A stretch of DNA of 64,000 bases from GCA-002697625 sp002697625. Its GTDB lineage: Bacteria; Bacteroidota; Bacteroidia; Flavobacteriales; BACL11. The stretch's first letter is position 1. Every line of letters starts with the position of its first letter. The position numbers and the translations under genes were made by a program. The notes under the pieces were generated by a model. The model saw nothing but the letters and a program-made list of their open reading frames with translations, was not told the origin of the DNA and searched no databases. The stretch is taken from contig CAXFOB010000016.1 of NCBI GenBank assembly GCA_964004625.1, positions 1 to 64,000 on the forward strand, given 5' to 3'. Positions 1-10,402 of this stretch are shown one piece after another.

Positions 1-131
1 GAAATTTTATGAAGATAAGGATTGGGTTTGGTTGCTTTTTTCCTACCTTTTCTCGAAAATAAAATAAGATAAACATGTAGAAAGCTTTTTGACTCCTTGT
101 TAGGACGTGGGTTCGAAACCCACCAGTTCCA
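1..131 (+). ncRNA. ssrA: tmRNA (ssrA), 3' part only
   Basis: This is the 3' end of transfer-messenger RNA, which rescues stalled ribosomes; its 5' part and tag-coding region lie left of the window. The tRNA-like end is clear: a T-arm with stem GTGGG/CCCAC (107-111 and 119-123) and loop TTCGAAA, followed by the acceptor strand CAGTTCC (124-130) and discriminator A131. The stretch TAAACATGTAG at about 70-80 matches the conserved block TAAGCATGTAG found before the last helix of tmRNAs such as that of E. coli, and GGACG directly before the T-arm is also typical. No 5' acceptor strand or D-arm is present within tRNA distance, so this is not an ordinary tRNA. CCA is not encoded. A strong terminator follows. 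Confidence 0.9.
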
Positions 132-138
132 CAATAAA

Positions 139-178
139 AAACCCTTGTAATCTAGTGATTATAGGGGTTTCTTTTTTT
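139..178 (+). terminator. Rho-independent terminator of tmRNA
   Basis: A 14-bp hairpin (139-152 pairing with 157-170, loop TAGT) is followed by a T-rich tail at 171-178. It lies 8 nt after the tmRNA 3' end and would stop ssrA transcription. Confidence 0.85.
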
Positions 179-236
179 AGACCAGCATGAAGGTCACCTT
201 GTAATATAGTAATTCAGGGGTTTCTTTTTTATAGAC
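143..236 (+). repeat. Degenerate direct repeat of the terminator 3' half
   Basis: The 40-nt block 143-182 recurs imperfectly at 197-236, with the same loop-side, GGGGTTTC and T-run elements. The second copy lacks the AAACCC arm that would pair with GGGGTTT, so it should not form the full hairpin. It looks like a decayed tandem duplication. Confidence 0.6.
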
Positions 237-256
237 ATTATGTAGAACACTTTTTA

Positions 257-264
257 TATATTTG
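257..264 (+). promoter_or_regulatory. -7 promoter element for the giant adhesin gene
   Basis: TATATTTG fits the Bacteroidota -7 consensus TAnnTTTG. It overlaps the TTG codon at 262, so that codon would lie upstream of the transcription start; this favours the TTG at 286 as the true start. No clear TTTG -33 element is seen. Confidence 0.5.
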
Positions 265-285
265 CTAATTACACATATAAAAAAC

Positions 286-3200
286 TTGATTAAAAAACAC
301 TTAAATATACTATTTGTAATACTTGCAATACTAGTTAGTGTGAATTGTGCAGCACAATGTACAAATCCAATTGAACTAAATTTCGACAATTGTGTTGAAT
401 TTGGACAAACAATTAATGTTTCAGTCAATAACAACAACAATAGTTTCTGGACAGCAACCCCCCCCTCTGGAACAGTAAACTCTTCAAACTCTAATAACAC
501 AACTTTTCACTCAATTAATTTTGATGAAGTTGGTGTTTGGAGTATATCTGTTTTTCAACCTCCATCATGCTTAGAAACATTTCAGATAGAGATTTTTAAT
601 AATTCATTATCTGTATCTACAATCCCTTTGAATAATCAATGTCAAGGACAAACAATTAATCTTTTAAGTAACATAAACACCAATAACGTATCGGTTTTGC
701 CAGTTACATATCAATTTGAAATTAATGGAATTACAACAACGAATTCCATTTTTTCTCTAGATGCTGGAATAAATACAGTGGACATAACTGTCACAGATGG
801 CAGTGGATGTACTGCAACTACAACTATAAATATAAATGCAATTTCAAATTCAATTGTAGAACCAATATACACTATTACAGATGCTAATGGAAACGAAAAA
901 ATCATAAAGCCTTGCGGAACTACTGATTTAAATTTTAACATACAAAATCCTGACTCTAATTACACATACACATGGCATGTACAAGGAAATACTACTACAG
1001 GAACTAATTTTACTCAATCTATTAACGCAACTACTGCGAATCCAGGATACATTCCTGTAACTTTATCATTATACGACCCCACTTCTGGGTGTACTATAGA
1101 TTATTATGACACTATTATATCTCAAGGAATTGTAAACATTTCAAACATAGGTCTTGAATCAACAATAAGTCTATTATGCTTAGATAGTGTTTCAACTTTG
1201 TGGCTAACAGCAAATTCAATTCCAATCACAAACGTAGGGCCAGGAGATAATCTAAATTGGGAAATAAAATGTGGAGAAACCAATATTATACATACTGACC
1301 CATGGTCATATAGTACATTACCTAACGTAACAAACAACCCAATCAATCAAAATGAAGATATACTCCCCTTTATATACACATTCACGAACAACTCTTGTAG
1401 TTGTAGCTATTCAAATTTCCCAAATTGGGACGAGAAATATCTAATTTCTATTGATATTGATCCTATATGTGTTAGCGGAACAATTAATTTCTCAAAAACT
1501 TTTGATGTACAAGACCCTATTAAAGCAAAAATAGATATCCCTTTAGAAACATGTGTAAATGAAAATGAAACATTTGAAAACAACTCTGAGATAGGTTGTA
1601 ATGGTAATGACCCAGGACAAGATGATGTTTTTACTTATGAATGGGATTTTGGTAATTGTGACATAATCACCAATACTGCTTTGGGAAGTTCAACAGATCC
1701 TTATCCTGATGTTAGCTATTCATATCTGGAAGCAGGTATTTATACTGTTAGCATGAAAGCAACTTCTCTTTGTGGATCTTCAGCTGATACTCAAACTATT
1801 ACTGTGTGGCCAAATCCTATTGTTAATTGCACCGGTACAAGTGTATGTTTAAATAATATTACTTTATTTGAAGCAAATGCAAGTGGAGAATTAGCAACTA
1901 CAAGAAATTATAACTGTCCTAATAACTCTGCTTTTACTATTCAAGTTCCTGCGGGAGGCACTCAATTTACATATAACTGGAGTATGATTGATGGAGTTGA
2001 TGGAACCTATGTAAATGGGACTACATCTTCTTCTGAAAATCCTGAGTTTATTTTTTCAACATGTGGAACAAAAAATGTATCTGTTACTGTCACAGATGAA
2101 AATGATTGTTCAGAAACATCTAATACTAGTGTAATAGTGTATGACCTACCAAATCCAATTCTAAGTAGCCCCGCTACAAACACTTCTCTTTGTTCAGGCG
2201 ATTTAATAGATATTATAGATAATTCAAACAATAATTCCTCATGCCCTACAAATAACTTGGATTTATGGAATATAACAATTACGGAAAATTTTGGAACTAA
2301 TAATATTGTTCATAATCAAGATTATAACTCTGCTCCATCTCTATTAGATTATTCATTGTCTCCAATATGTAATACAACAGACCCTAACTATCCAAATTAC
2401 AACTATACAATTAACTTAACTGTTACAGATATTGAAGGTTGTACTAACAACTTACCTCTGAGTATTGATATTGTATGTGAACCTATTGCAGATTTTATAC
2501 ATAATGATATTTGTATTGGAGAACCTGATAATGCAACCTATCAGTTTATAGATAATTCTAATGTTACTCCAAATTCATATTATTGGGATTTTGGCGACCC
2601 AGCATCCGGAACAAATAATAATTCAACAGATCCTTCTCCAACTCATACATTCACAGGAACAGGACTATATTTTGTAGAATTGACAATAATATCCGGATCT
2701 TCTTTACAGCCATGCTCAGATAATGAAGGATATTGGATAAATGTTTATGAAAATCCCAACAGCACATCTTTATCTACAAACGTAAGTTGTTTCGGAGATA
2801 ATGATGGATCTATTGATGTAACTGCAACTGGAGGAACTCCTAGTTATGAATACTCCATTAATGGTGGAACTAATTGGCAATCCTCTAATATATTCTCCAA
2901 CCTAGCTGCTGGAACATATACTATAGATATTGAAGATGATAATGATTGTACAGATGATCTGACAATAACAATAACAGAACCTACACAACTAAATAATACA
3001 TCTTCTTTTACTGAACCTAGTTGTTTCGGAGATACAGACGGAGAGATTACGATAACAACAACTGGAGCAACTCCTAATTATCAATACTCCATTAATGGTG
3101 GAACTAATTGGCAATCCTCTAATGTGTTCTCCAACTTATCCGCCGGAACATATACTATAGATATTGAAGATGATAATGACTGCCCGGATCTAATAAATGT

Positions 3201-6200
3201 TACTGTAACAGAACCTACACAACTAAATAATACATCTTCTTTTACTGAACCTAGTTGTTTCGGAGATACAGATGGAGAGATTACGATAACAACAACTGGA
3301 GCAACTCCTAATTATCAATACTCCATTAATAGTGGAACTAATTGGCAATCCTCTAATGTATTCTCTAACTTATCCGCCGGAACATACACTATCGATATTG
3401 AAGATGATAATAACTGCCCGGATCTAATAAATGTTACTGTAACAGAACCAACTATACTAACTGTAAGTATCGCTAACACAATAAATGTAAGTTGCTTTGG
3501 AATGAGTGATGGTGAAGTTACAATAAACGCAAGTGGAGCAACTCCTAATTATCAATACTCCATTAATGGTGGAACTAGTTGGCAATCCTCTAATATATTC
3601 TCTAACTTATCCGCTGGAACATACATTATTGATGTAAAAGATGTATTCGATTGTACCGATAACATAACGGTTACTATAACAGAACCTGATATCTTGTCAA
3701 GTATTTTCTCATTAACATCAATGGATTTGTGTTATTCAGATATAATAAATATAAATGGACAATATATATATTCAAATAATAGTACGGGACCAATTATAGA
3801 TTTTACATGGACAATATCTACTACCCCGCCATGGTCATATACAACAAGTAATAGTATACCAACAAACTTTCCTCAACTAGATCAAGATATCAGTCCTATT
3901 GATTATGACATAACATTAAGTGTTAATGGTGGTATATGCGGTACAGAAACACATACAGAAACAATAACAATAAATCCTGAACCACAAGTGAATTTTAACA
4001 CATTACCATCACAAACTCAAAATCCAACATGTCTTATAACTCAATTTGTAGATAATCCAATTGAAATACTACTAAATTCATACATAATACCATATAATAT
4101 ATCAGACAATAGTGGTAATACGGCTTATATAGAAATATACGCTCCAAATGCATTAGACGCAACTACAGGACTGCCATTACACCCTGTTGGGTCTACTTTT
4201 ATAATGAATCCTGTTACATCTTCAAGTCTTAACTTTCTTGTCTGGCCAGATTTATTCATTGAATATGACGCAGTTGGAACATATCAAATCTGTATTACTG
4301 GACATAATACATGGTGTCCTCCAACTCAGGTTTGTTGTGATGTACAAATAAATACTAATGGAATTCAAGCTAATTTCAATACAATTACTAGAGAGGGATG
4401 CGAGGGAGATGATTTTTATTTTCAAGATTTATCTTACCCACCAGTTCCTGGAAATATGATTCAATGGTGTTGGAATTGGCAAGGCACTTCATGTGCCCCG
4501 GGAGCTCTAACTAGTCTTATTCCACAGGACGGTGGGATACATACTCAGAGTGCTACTTCAATTTATTATAACAATCCAGGAATATTTTTTGTTAATCAAT
4601 ATGCAGAAAATTTACTATACAATGATAATTATAGTGACCCTATTCCTGTAATAGTACATCCAAAACCACAACCTAATTTTGATATTCCTATAAATCCTGT
4701 GTGTAAAAATACAAGTGCTTATTTTACCAACACTTCATCTATTACTCCTCTTCCAATAACACCGCCAGAGCAAATCACATCACACAACTGGTATGTTCAA
4801 GATTTAGGAGGTATTTATAATTTTGGAGCTATAACAAATGTAAATCAATGGATTTCACCTGGAACAAATGATTTAGATTTTACTTTTCCAAATTCAGGAA
4901 ATTGGAAAATCATCTTAGAATGTGAATCGGATAATATCACATGTAATTGTATTAATCAATATGAAGAAACTATATTTGTACATGAGTTACCTATCGCTAA
5001 TTTCATATCAATTCATAATCCAAGTTGTGTGGATGACAATTTAGTATTTAATGGAAATACAGGAATAGCAGGTGGTTCAAATAATAGCTCTACAGGTGTT
5101 ATTGATGAATGGAATTGGGATTTTAATGATAGTTATTGTCCAACATTACCAACTTGTAGTTTATATAACAGTACTACCAATGGAGACGCTGATCATAATT
5201 ATACAGTAAATTCATCTTATAATGTTACACTAACTGTTAGCGATAATAATGGATGTATTTCCCTCCCAACAACAAATCAGATATTTGTTGACCCATTACC
5301 AACAGCATCATTTACTGCAACTACCGAATGTTTAAACACACAAACACAATTAGACGGAACCTCTAGTTCAAATTCAACAGATACTTGGGTTTGGGAAATA
5401 TTTGATCCACAAGAAATTGGTGGTTCTACTATTCAAACAACAAGTAATCCATATTATAACTACACATTCTCAACACCTGGATATCATAATGTAATATTAA
5501 CTACATATTCAACTTTATCTAATGGACAGATATGTGTTTCAACACCTTTTACACAACAAGTTTATGTTAATGATTTACCTAATCCTAGTTTCTCTTTTAA
5601 TATTGCTTGTGAAGATAATTTTTTAGGTATAAATGAAACAACTAATTTTATAGATCAAACACCTTCATCAACTATAAATTCTATATCAGGCTTGACAGAT
5701 GCACTTATTACATTATATGATTACGTGTGGTATTTTAATGGATCTCCAATTAATTCTCCTCCAGGAAATACTTCATATACATTTGGAGCACCTAATTTCT
5801 CACCTGGACATACTGTAAGTTTACTAGTAACAGATGATAATGGATGTACAAATACTTTTACAGACAATGTACCTGTTTCTAATTTACCAAATCCAGATAT
5901 ATCCTTTACCTCTTCAATAACAGGACTAGAAGCATGTGAAGGTGATATAGTACAAGTATCGGACAACTCTATTTATTCAGACTTTGTATCAAATAGTGTA
6001 AATTGGTCAATAAGTCCTGCAGCTTCTATAACAACTTCTTCATCAAACCCAGCAACAATTAATTTATCAAATGTAGGAACACATACTATAACTTTGGATG
6101 TAACTGATATAAATAATTGTCCATCAACAACCTCAATTATTATTGATGTTTGGGATAATCCTACAGCAGTAATAAATCCTATAACAACTGTATGTGAGGA

Positions 6201-9123
6201 CTTAGTAAATTTAATAACAGCTACAAACCTTACACATTCTTCTTTACCAGGAAGTGGTGCTATAACTAAATATTATTGGGATTTTGGAGATTTTACAAAT
6301 GAAATTATTCTATCACCATTTAATGGAAACACTACACATTTTTATAATTGTGGAAATTATGATGTAAATCTGACAGTGACAGACGATAATGGTTGTACAA
6401 ATTCTTCTACAACTGAAATTGCGACAGTTAACTGTAATCCTACAGCTAATTTTGATGTTCTACCAATTTGTTTAGATCCATCATCAACAAATCCTAGCAC
6501 CTTTACAAGTACATCTATACCAATTTCCGGAACAAATATTACAAGTTTTAATTATGAGTTTAATGATCCTAATTTAGGACCTCAAAACATTTATTCAAAC
6601 CCAGCAACTTGGGCATTTAGTACCCCAGGAAATTTTCCTGTTATATTAACAATTATTGATGATCAAAACCCTGGTTGTTCTGATGAAATCACAAAATATG
6701 CATTAGTTCATGAACTTCCAACAATTTCTTTTACAGCGCCTGAAGTTTGTGAAGAAGAAATAACAATATTAACGGCGTCATCTAATCATCCAATTATCAA
6801 TTATTCATGGAATATAGATCTAACGACTGGAGATTATGTATCTAATTATAATGATACAGATAACCCAACTCAGTTTGAGTTTAATAATGCCTCTGCTAGT
6901 CATATAGTTTCTGTTACTGTAGTTGATGATAATAATTGTGTAAACTCAACAATACCATCACCTGTTGAAGTTTGGGCTAATCCTCAAGCAAATATTGATA
7001 TAGATCCTAATCAATCATTTTGTTTATATGAAGATATTCAAATAACTGATAATAGCATTTTGGGATCAGGTACAATCAACTATTGGGATTGGGATTTTGG
7101 ATTAAATTCTAACCCAACGATATTATGTTGTAATACTGACAATGCTTTAGTTAACTACAGTTCACAGGGATGGAAAACAATTTCTTTATATGTTGTGGAT
7201 GATAATAGTTGTAATAGTACAATTGTAGAGGACATATATATTAATCAATTACCAAATGCTTATTTTACTACTAACACACCATTGTGTTATGGATTTATTG
7301 TTGAATTTAATAACAAATCAACTTTAGGTGAACCTTCCAACTATTTTACCGCTTTTGATTGGGAGTTTTATAATTCTGACGGTACAATAAATGGGACATC
7401 TCAGCAAATACCTAGCAATCCACCATTATCTAACGAACTTATTCAAGGTCATGATTATTCACAAAATATAATTTCGACTATAGGGGCTTATGTAAGTGCG
7501 CAACTTATTGTTACAGATATTGAAGGCTGTACTGGTACTTATAATTCTTCATTAAATAATCCTCAGCAGGACATACAAATTCATCCATTACCTATTGTTG
7601 ATTTTGATTTTGAAAACATATGTGAAGATGAGGATTTTATTTTTATTGATAATTCCACAATGGATAACAATTCTGTTTTTCCTACACACCAATTAACAAC
7701 TATAAATACTGACCCATTAAACAACCCTATTTTTGACTATAATGGACTTTTTAATTCAAATACAGGTAATATGAATGGAGGAAGTTGGATTCCTCCATTA
7801 TGGACCCTCCCTGCTAATAATTTAATTGCTAATTCTCCAAATGGAGTACCTGTAAAATTAACGAGAGAAACTGACGTTGGATGTGTAGGAACTAAGGTAA
7901 AATACCCTGTCATTAAACTAAGTCCAAATATTGATTTTACTGTTTCTTATAATCCAATTAACAGATGTGGTGAAGATGTTAAATTTAGTTTTTATAATAA
8001 TTATTTTGATTTAACCTCTAATTATGATTATAAATATAGCATACAAAATTTTCAAGGAGTTCAGATTAGTGAACCACAAGATATTAATATTATTAATTAT
8101 AATTTTAATTTACCGGGAGTTTATTACTTAAACATTGAATTAGACAATAATAATGATTGTATAGTTGATTCAATTTACAATATCTATATTAATCCAAATC
8201 CTATATCTAATTTTACACCAAGTATTACAGAAGAATGTGAGGACATTTTAATTGATTTTACAGATTTATCTACTATTCCAAATAATAATGTAAACGGCAT
8301 TAGTACAAATATTATTAGATGGGACTGGGATCTTGATACAGTTCAACAAATAATTAATTCTCCAGAAGATGGAAATACATTTTTTACTTTTAATAATATT
8401 TCTTCTCCATATGATATCTATTTAACTGTTACAACAGATTCATCCTGTACAGATATTTTTGGACCAAACTCAATTATTGTTCATCCAACACCCATTGCAG
8501 ATTTTGTAACTCCACTTATTGGAGAGAATGGGAAATATTTATTTGATGGTACCATAACTACAACATCAAATGGATTACCTGCTTCTCCACCTCAATATAA
8601 TTATAGCTGGGAAATTGAAGATGGGAGTTATATTATAAATGTTTCTCCTGATGATGATATTCAACTTGATGGAACAGAAGATTATGGATACTATTGGTAT
8701 AATAGTTTGATTAATGATGCTTGGCTAGAGGTCTGTTTATTTGTTGAAAATGATTATCGTTGTATAGGGGACACCTGTAAAGATGTAAAGGTAGATCACT
8801 TTAACAATTTAATTGTACCCAATTTCTTATATCCTTCTGACCCAAGTTCTGGATCAAGTGTCTTTCTACCAAAAGGTAAATCATTAGAAACATATAGATT
8901 ACAAATATTTGACAAATTTGGAAATCTGCTTTGGGAAACTACTGCATTAGACGAAAATGGTTCTCCAACAGTAGGATGGAAAGGAACATCTCTAAATGGT
9001 ATTGTACCTCAGGGAACATATGTATGGAGAATTGAAGCTGCTTATGATGATGGAGAACCTTGGTTGGGGATATTAGATAACGGAAAGAGAAAAAAATCTG
9101 GATTCATAACACTAGTGAGATAA
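286..9123 (+). CDS. Giant T9SS type-B adhesin with PKD-type and SprB-like repeats
   Basis: Predicted cell-surface adhesin of about 2945 residues, exported by Sec and then by the type IX secretion system. I chose the TTG at 286: it gives a compact signal peptide (Lys-Lys, hydrophobic core, NCAAQ cleavage region near residue 23), and the upstream TTG at 262 sits inside the promoter element. No in-frame ATG is available before the mature protein. Many PKD-type motifs are visible (WDFG-like near residues 451, 766, 1610, 1996, 2266 and 2680). Four SprB-like repeats lie at about residues 824-1135. The last ~100 residues (FDKFGN, WKGTSLNG, QGTYVWRI, GFITLVR end) form a gliding-motility-associated type-B sorting domain. 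The stop overlaps the ATG of the next gene, a SprF-like partner. The exact ligand is unknown. Confidence 0.9.
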   Translation: MIKKHLNILFVILAILVSVNCAAQCTNPIELNFDNCVEFGQTINVSVNNNNNSFWTATPPSGTVNSSNSNNTTFHSINFDEVGVWSISVFQPPSCLETFQIEIFNNSLSVSTIPLNNQCQGQTINLLSNINTNNVSVLPVTYQFEINGITTTNSIFSLDAGINTVDITVTDGSGCTATTTININAISNSIVEPIYTITDANGNEKIIKPCGTTDLNFNIQNPDSNYTYTWHVQGNTTTGTNFTQSINATTANPGYIPVTLSLYDPTSGCTIDYYDTIISQGIVNISNIGLESTISLLCLDSVSTLWLTANSIPITNVGPGDNLNWEIKCGETNIIHTDPWSYSTLPNVTNNPINQNEDILPFIYTFTNNSCSCSYSNFPNWDEKYLISIDIDPICVSGTINFSKTFDVQDPIKAKIDIPLETCVNENETFENNSEIGCNGNDPGQDDVFTYEWDFGNCDIITNTALGSSTDPYPDVSYSYLEAGIYTVSMKATSLCGSSADTQTITVWPNPIVNCTGTSVCLNNITLFEANASGELATTRNYNCPNNSAFTIQVPAGGTQFTYNWSMIDGVDGTYVNGTTSSSENPEFIFSTCGTKNVSVTVTDENDCSETSNTSVIVYDLPNPILSSPATNTSLCSGDLIDIIDNSNNNSSCPTNNLDLWNITITENFGTNNIVHNQDYNSAPSLLDYSLSPICNTTDPNYPNYNYTINLTVTDIEGCTNNLPLSIDIVCEPIADFIHNDICIGEPDNATYQFIDNSNVTPNSYYWDFGDPASGTNNNSTDPSPTHTFTGTGLYFVELTIISGSSLQPCSDNEGYWINVYENPNSTSLSTNVSCFGDNDGSIDVTATGGTPSYEYSINGGTNWQSSNIFSNLAAGTYTIDIEDDNDCTDDLTITITEPTQLNNTSSFTEPSCFGDTDGEITITTTGATPNYQYSINGGTNWQSSNVFSNLSAGTYTIDIEDDNDCPDLINVTVTEPTQLNNTSSFTEPSCFGDTDGEITITTTGATPNYQYSINSGTNWQSSNVFSNLSAGTYTIDIEDDNNCPDLINVTVTEPTILTVSIANTINVSCFGMSDGEVTINASGATPNYQYSINGGTSWQSSNIFSNLSAGTYIIDVKDVFDCTDNITVTITEPDILSSIFSLTSMDLCYSDIININGQYIYSNNSTGPIIDFTWTISTTPPWSYTTSNSIPTNFPQLDQDISPIDYDITLSVNGGICGTETHTETITINPEPQVNFNTLPSQTQNPTCLITQFVDNPIEILLNSYIIPYNISDNSGNTAYIEIYAPNALDATTGLPLHPVGSTFIMNPVTSSSLNFLVWPDLFIEYDAVGTYQICITGHNTWCPPTQVCCDVQINTNGIQANFNTITREGCEGDDFYFQDLSYPPVPGNMIQWCWNWQGTSCAPGALTSLIPQDGGIHTQSATSIYYNNPGIFFVNQYAENLLYNDNYSDPIPVIVHPKPQPNFDIPINPVCKNTSAYFTNTSSITPLPITPPEQITSHNWYVQDLGGIYNFGAITNVNQWISPGTNDLDFTFPNSGNWKIILECESDNITCNCINQYEETIFVHELPIANFISIHNPSCVDDNLVFNGNTGIAGGSNNSSTGVIDEWNWDFNDSYCPTLPTCSLYNSTTNGDADHNYTVNSSYNVTLTVSDNNGCISLPTTNQIFVDPLPTASFTATTECLNTQTQLDGTSSSNSTDTWVWEIFDPQEIGGSTIQTTSNPYYNYTFSTPGYHNVILTTYSTLSNGQICVSTPFTQQVYVNDLPNPSFSFNIACEDNFLGINETTNFIDQTPSSTINSISGLTDALITLYDYVWYFNGSPINSPPGNTSYTFGAPNFSPGHTVSLLVTDDNGCTNTFTDNVPVSNLPNPDISFTSSITGLEACEGDIVQVSDNSIYSDFVSNSVNWSISPAASITTSSSNPATINLSNVGTHTITLDVTDINNCPSTTSIIIDVWDNPTAVINPITTVCEDLVNLITATNLTHSSLPGSGAITKYYWDFGDFTNEIILSPFNGNTTHFYNCGNYDVNLTVTDDNGCTNSSTTEIATVNCNPTANFDVLPICLDPSSTNPSTFTSTSIPISGTNITSFNYEFNDPNLGPQNIYSNPATWAFSTPGNFPVILTIIDDQNPGCSDEITKYALVHELPTISFTAPEVCEEEITILTASSNHPIINYSWNIDLTTGDYVSNYNDTDNPTQFEFNNASASHIVSVTVVDDNNCVNSTIPSPVEVWANPQANIDIDPNQSFCLYEDIQITDNSILGSGTINYWDWDFGLNSNPTILCCNTDNALVNYSSQGWKTISLYVVDDNSCNSTIVEDIYINQLPNAYFTTNTPLCYGFIVEFNNKSTLGEPSNYFTAFDWEFYNSDGTINGTSQQIPSNPPLSNELIQGHDYSQNIISTIGAYVSAQLIVTDIEGCTGTYNSSLNNPQQDIQIHPLPIVDFDFENICEDEDFIFIDNSTMDNNSVFPTHQLTTINTDPLNNPIFDYNGLFNSNTGNMNGGSWIPPLWTLPANNLIANSPNGVPVKLTRETDVGCVGTKVKYPVIKLSPNIDFTVSYNPINRCGEDVKFSFYNNYFDLTSNYDYKYSIQNFQGVQISEPQDINIINYNFNLPGVYYLNIELDNNNDCIVDSIYNIYINPNPISNFTPSITEECEDILIDFTDLSTIPNNNVNGISTNIIRWDWDLDTVQQIINSPEDGNTFFTFNNISSPYDIYLTVTTDSSCTDIFGPNSIIVHPTPIADFVTPLIGENGKYLFDGTITTTSNGLPASPPQYNYSWEIEDGSYIINVSPDDDIQLDGTEDYGYYWYNSLINDAWLEVCLFVENDYRCIGDTCKDVKVDHFNNLIVPNFLYPSDPSSGSSVFLPKGKSLETYRLQIFDKFGNLLWETTALDENGSPTVGWKGTSLNGIVPQGTYVWRIEAAYDDGEPWLGILDNGKRKKSGFITLVR
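2974..3441 (+). repeat. Two near-identical 234-bp tandem units in the adhesin
   Basis: Units 2974-3207 and 3208-3441 differ at 7 of 234 positions by my count, while the flanking SprB-like units (about 2755-2973 and 3442-3690) are clearly more diverged. Each unit encodes one 78-residue SprB-like repeat with core CFGDTDGEI and SAGTYTIDIEDDN. This looks like a recent in-frame duplication. Confidence 0.9.
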
Positions 9124-10397
9124 TGAAAAAAATAGCATTTTTTCTTCTAATTTTCATTTGCTTTGACTCTTATAGTCAAGACCCTTCTTTTTCTCAATCT
9201 GATGTCGGTTCCATATATATGAACCCAGCATATACTGGATCCTCTGGACATCCAAAATTTCTTTCAATAAGAAGGGAACAGTGGAAAAATTACAACATAC
9301 CATCTAATGGAGAATTCAACGGAAATTCTGGAGGAATTAGACCCTTTACAACATCCCTAGCAGAGTTTAGTATTGGTCTTGATGCGGGTAATGATGGTCG
9401 GGTTGGATTAAGAACCATAGGTGTAGGAGCGTCATTCATGGCAGAAGATCATCTTTTAGTTCCAGAGTTATTATCAAACACTATATTTTTAAGAAGAAGT
9501 GACTATCAAATTTATTTATCTGGACTATTTAAAATAGGAAAAACAAGAGCCTTATTCAGCAAAGGTAGCAGTGCATCTGTAATACATTACGCGCAACCTG
9601 CAATTAGTTATGGTCAGAGTGTTTATGGTTTACAAACTGAAGGAATCGTTACTTCAGACATGTTAACTCCATTTACACTGAGTTATGATAATCTTCCAGA
9701 TCCATCAATAAACATTCAAGATCTGGCAATTAGCAGTAAACCATTTCATAAATTAGTACTTGGATTACTTTGGAGTGCTCAAGGAAATACAAATACTTCT
9801 TCATATAATAGAACTGAAAGTGGTTTTGCATTCCAAAGAATGACAGAAGGATTTAATAATAATCCGCTTACTTCAAAAATTACTTTACATGCTAAGCATA
9901 AAGGATCTTTACCAGATTGGAATTTGAAAATGATACCTTATTGGAATATTTTTACAAAGAGAGAAATATATTATTCTGGAGGGCCTTTTACAAATAAAAT
10001 AATGGGGAAAACTGAAATTGGAGGATCTATAGAAGTTGGAAGGTACTCTTTATTAGAATTAGGTAGTTTACTTAGATTTAATTCAAATTATGAAAATACA
10101 GGAATTAGACAATTAAATTGGCAAACAACTAGTCCTTTTATCAGATTTAATCTTCGTGGAAGAAGACATGCTTTCCAATTAAGTTGGTGTAATGATATTG
10201 AATCTACATTCTTTACAAAGTCAGAAAACGACTTATATATTGTCAACACTGGCATTACAAATGAAATTAGCCTTACAATCATTCTTTGGGGAGGTAAAGG
10301 CCCTAAAGAATGTATTGATTACGGTTTAATGAAGAATAATGGTCTTCTTCAAGATATAAAAAACAATGGATTAATGAACAGAGGTGGATTTAAATAA
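9123..10397 (+). CDS. PorP/SprF-family T9SS outer-membrane protein
   Basis: Predicted outer-membrane beta-barrel of 424 residues in the PorP/SprF family, members of which are needed for secretion or surface anchoring of specific T9SS cargo, as SprF is for SprB. It has a signal peptide (cleavage near SYSQ, residue 19) and the family's N-terminal signature, QDPSFSQ followed by YMNPAYTGSSG. Alternating hydrophobic strands run to the C terminus. The start ATG shares one base with the stop of the adhesin gene (TAATG), implying translational coupling and a dedicated adhesin/SprF pair. The C-terminal tail after the last barrel strand (KECIDYG to GGFK) is a short polar extension. Confidence 0.88.
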   Translation: MKKIAFFLLIFICFDSYSQDPSFSQSDVGSIYMNPAYTGSSGHPKFLSIRREQWKNYNIPSNGEFNGNSGGIRPFTTSLAEFSIGLDAGNDGRVGLRTIGVGASFMAEDHLLVPELLSNTIFLRRSDYQIYLSGLFKIGKTRALFSKGSSASVIHYAQPAISYGQSVYGLQTEGIVTSDMLTPFTLSYDNLPDPSINIQDLAISSKPFHKLVLGLLWSAQGNTNTSSYNRTESGFAFQRMTEGFNNNPLTSKITLHAKHKGSLPDWNLKMIPYWNIFTKREIYYSGGPFTNKIMGKTEIGGSIEVGRYSLLELGSLLRFNSNYENTGIRQLNWQTTSPFIRFNLRGRRHAFQLSWCNDIESTFFTKSENDLYIVNTGITNEISLTIILWGGKGPKECIDYGLMKNNGLLQDIKNNGLMNRGGFK

Positions 10398-10402
10398 ATA
10401 TC

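Noticed and set aside
107..131. A tRNA gene with T-arm and acceptor end
   Set aside because: There is no 5' acceptor strand, D-arm or anticodon arm within tRNA distance; the TAAACATGTAG block and GGACG fit the tmRNA 3' end instead.
262..285. TTG at 262 as the start of the giant adhesin
   Set aside because: It lies inside the TATATTTG promoter element, so it would be upstream of the mRNA; the TTG at 286 gives a cleaner signal peptide.
2755..3690. Mobile element or CRISPR-like repeats
   Set aside because: The units are in-frame protein repeats within one ORF and carry no transposase or inverted ends.
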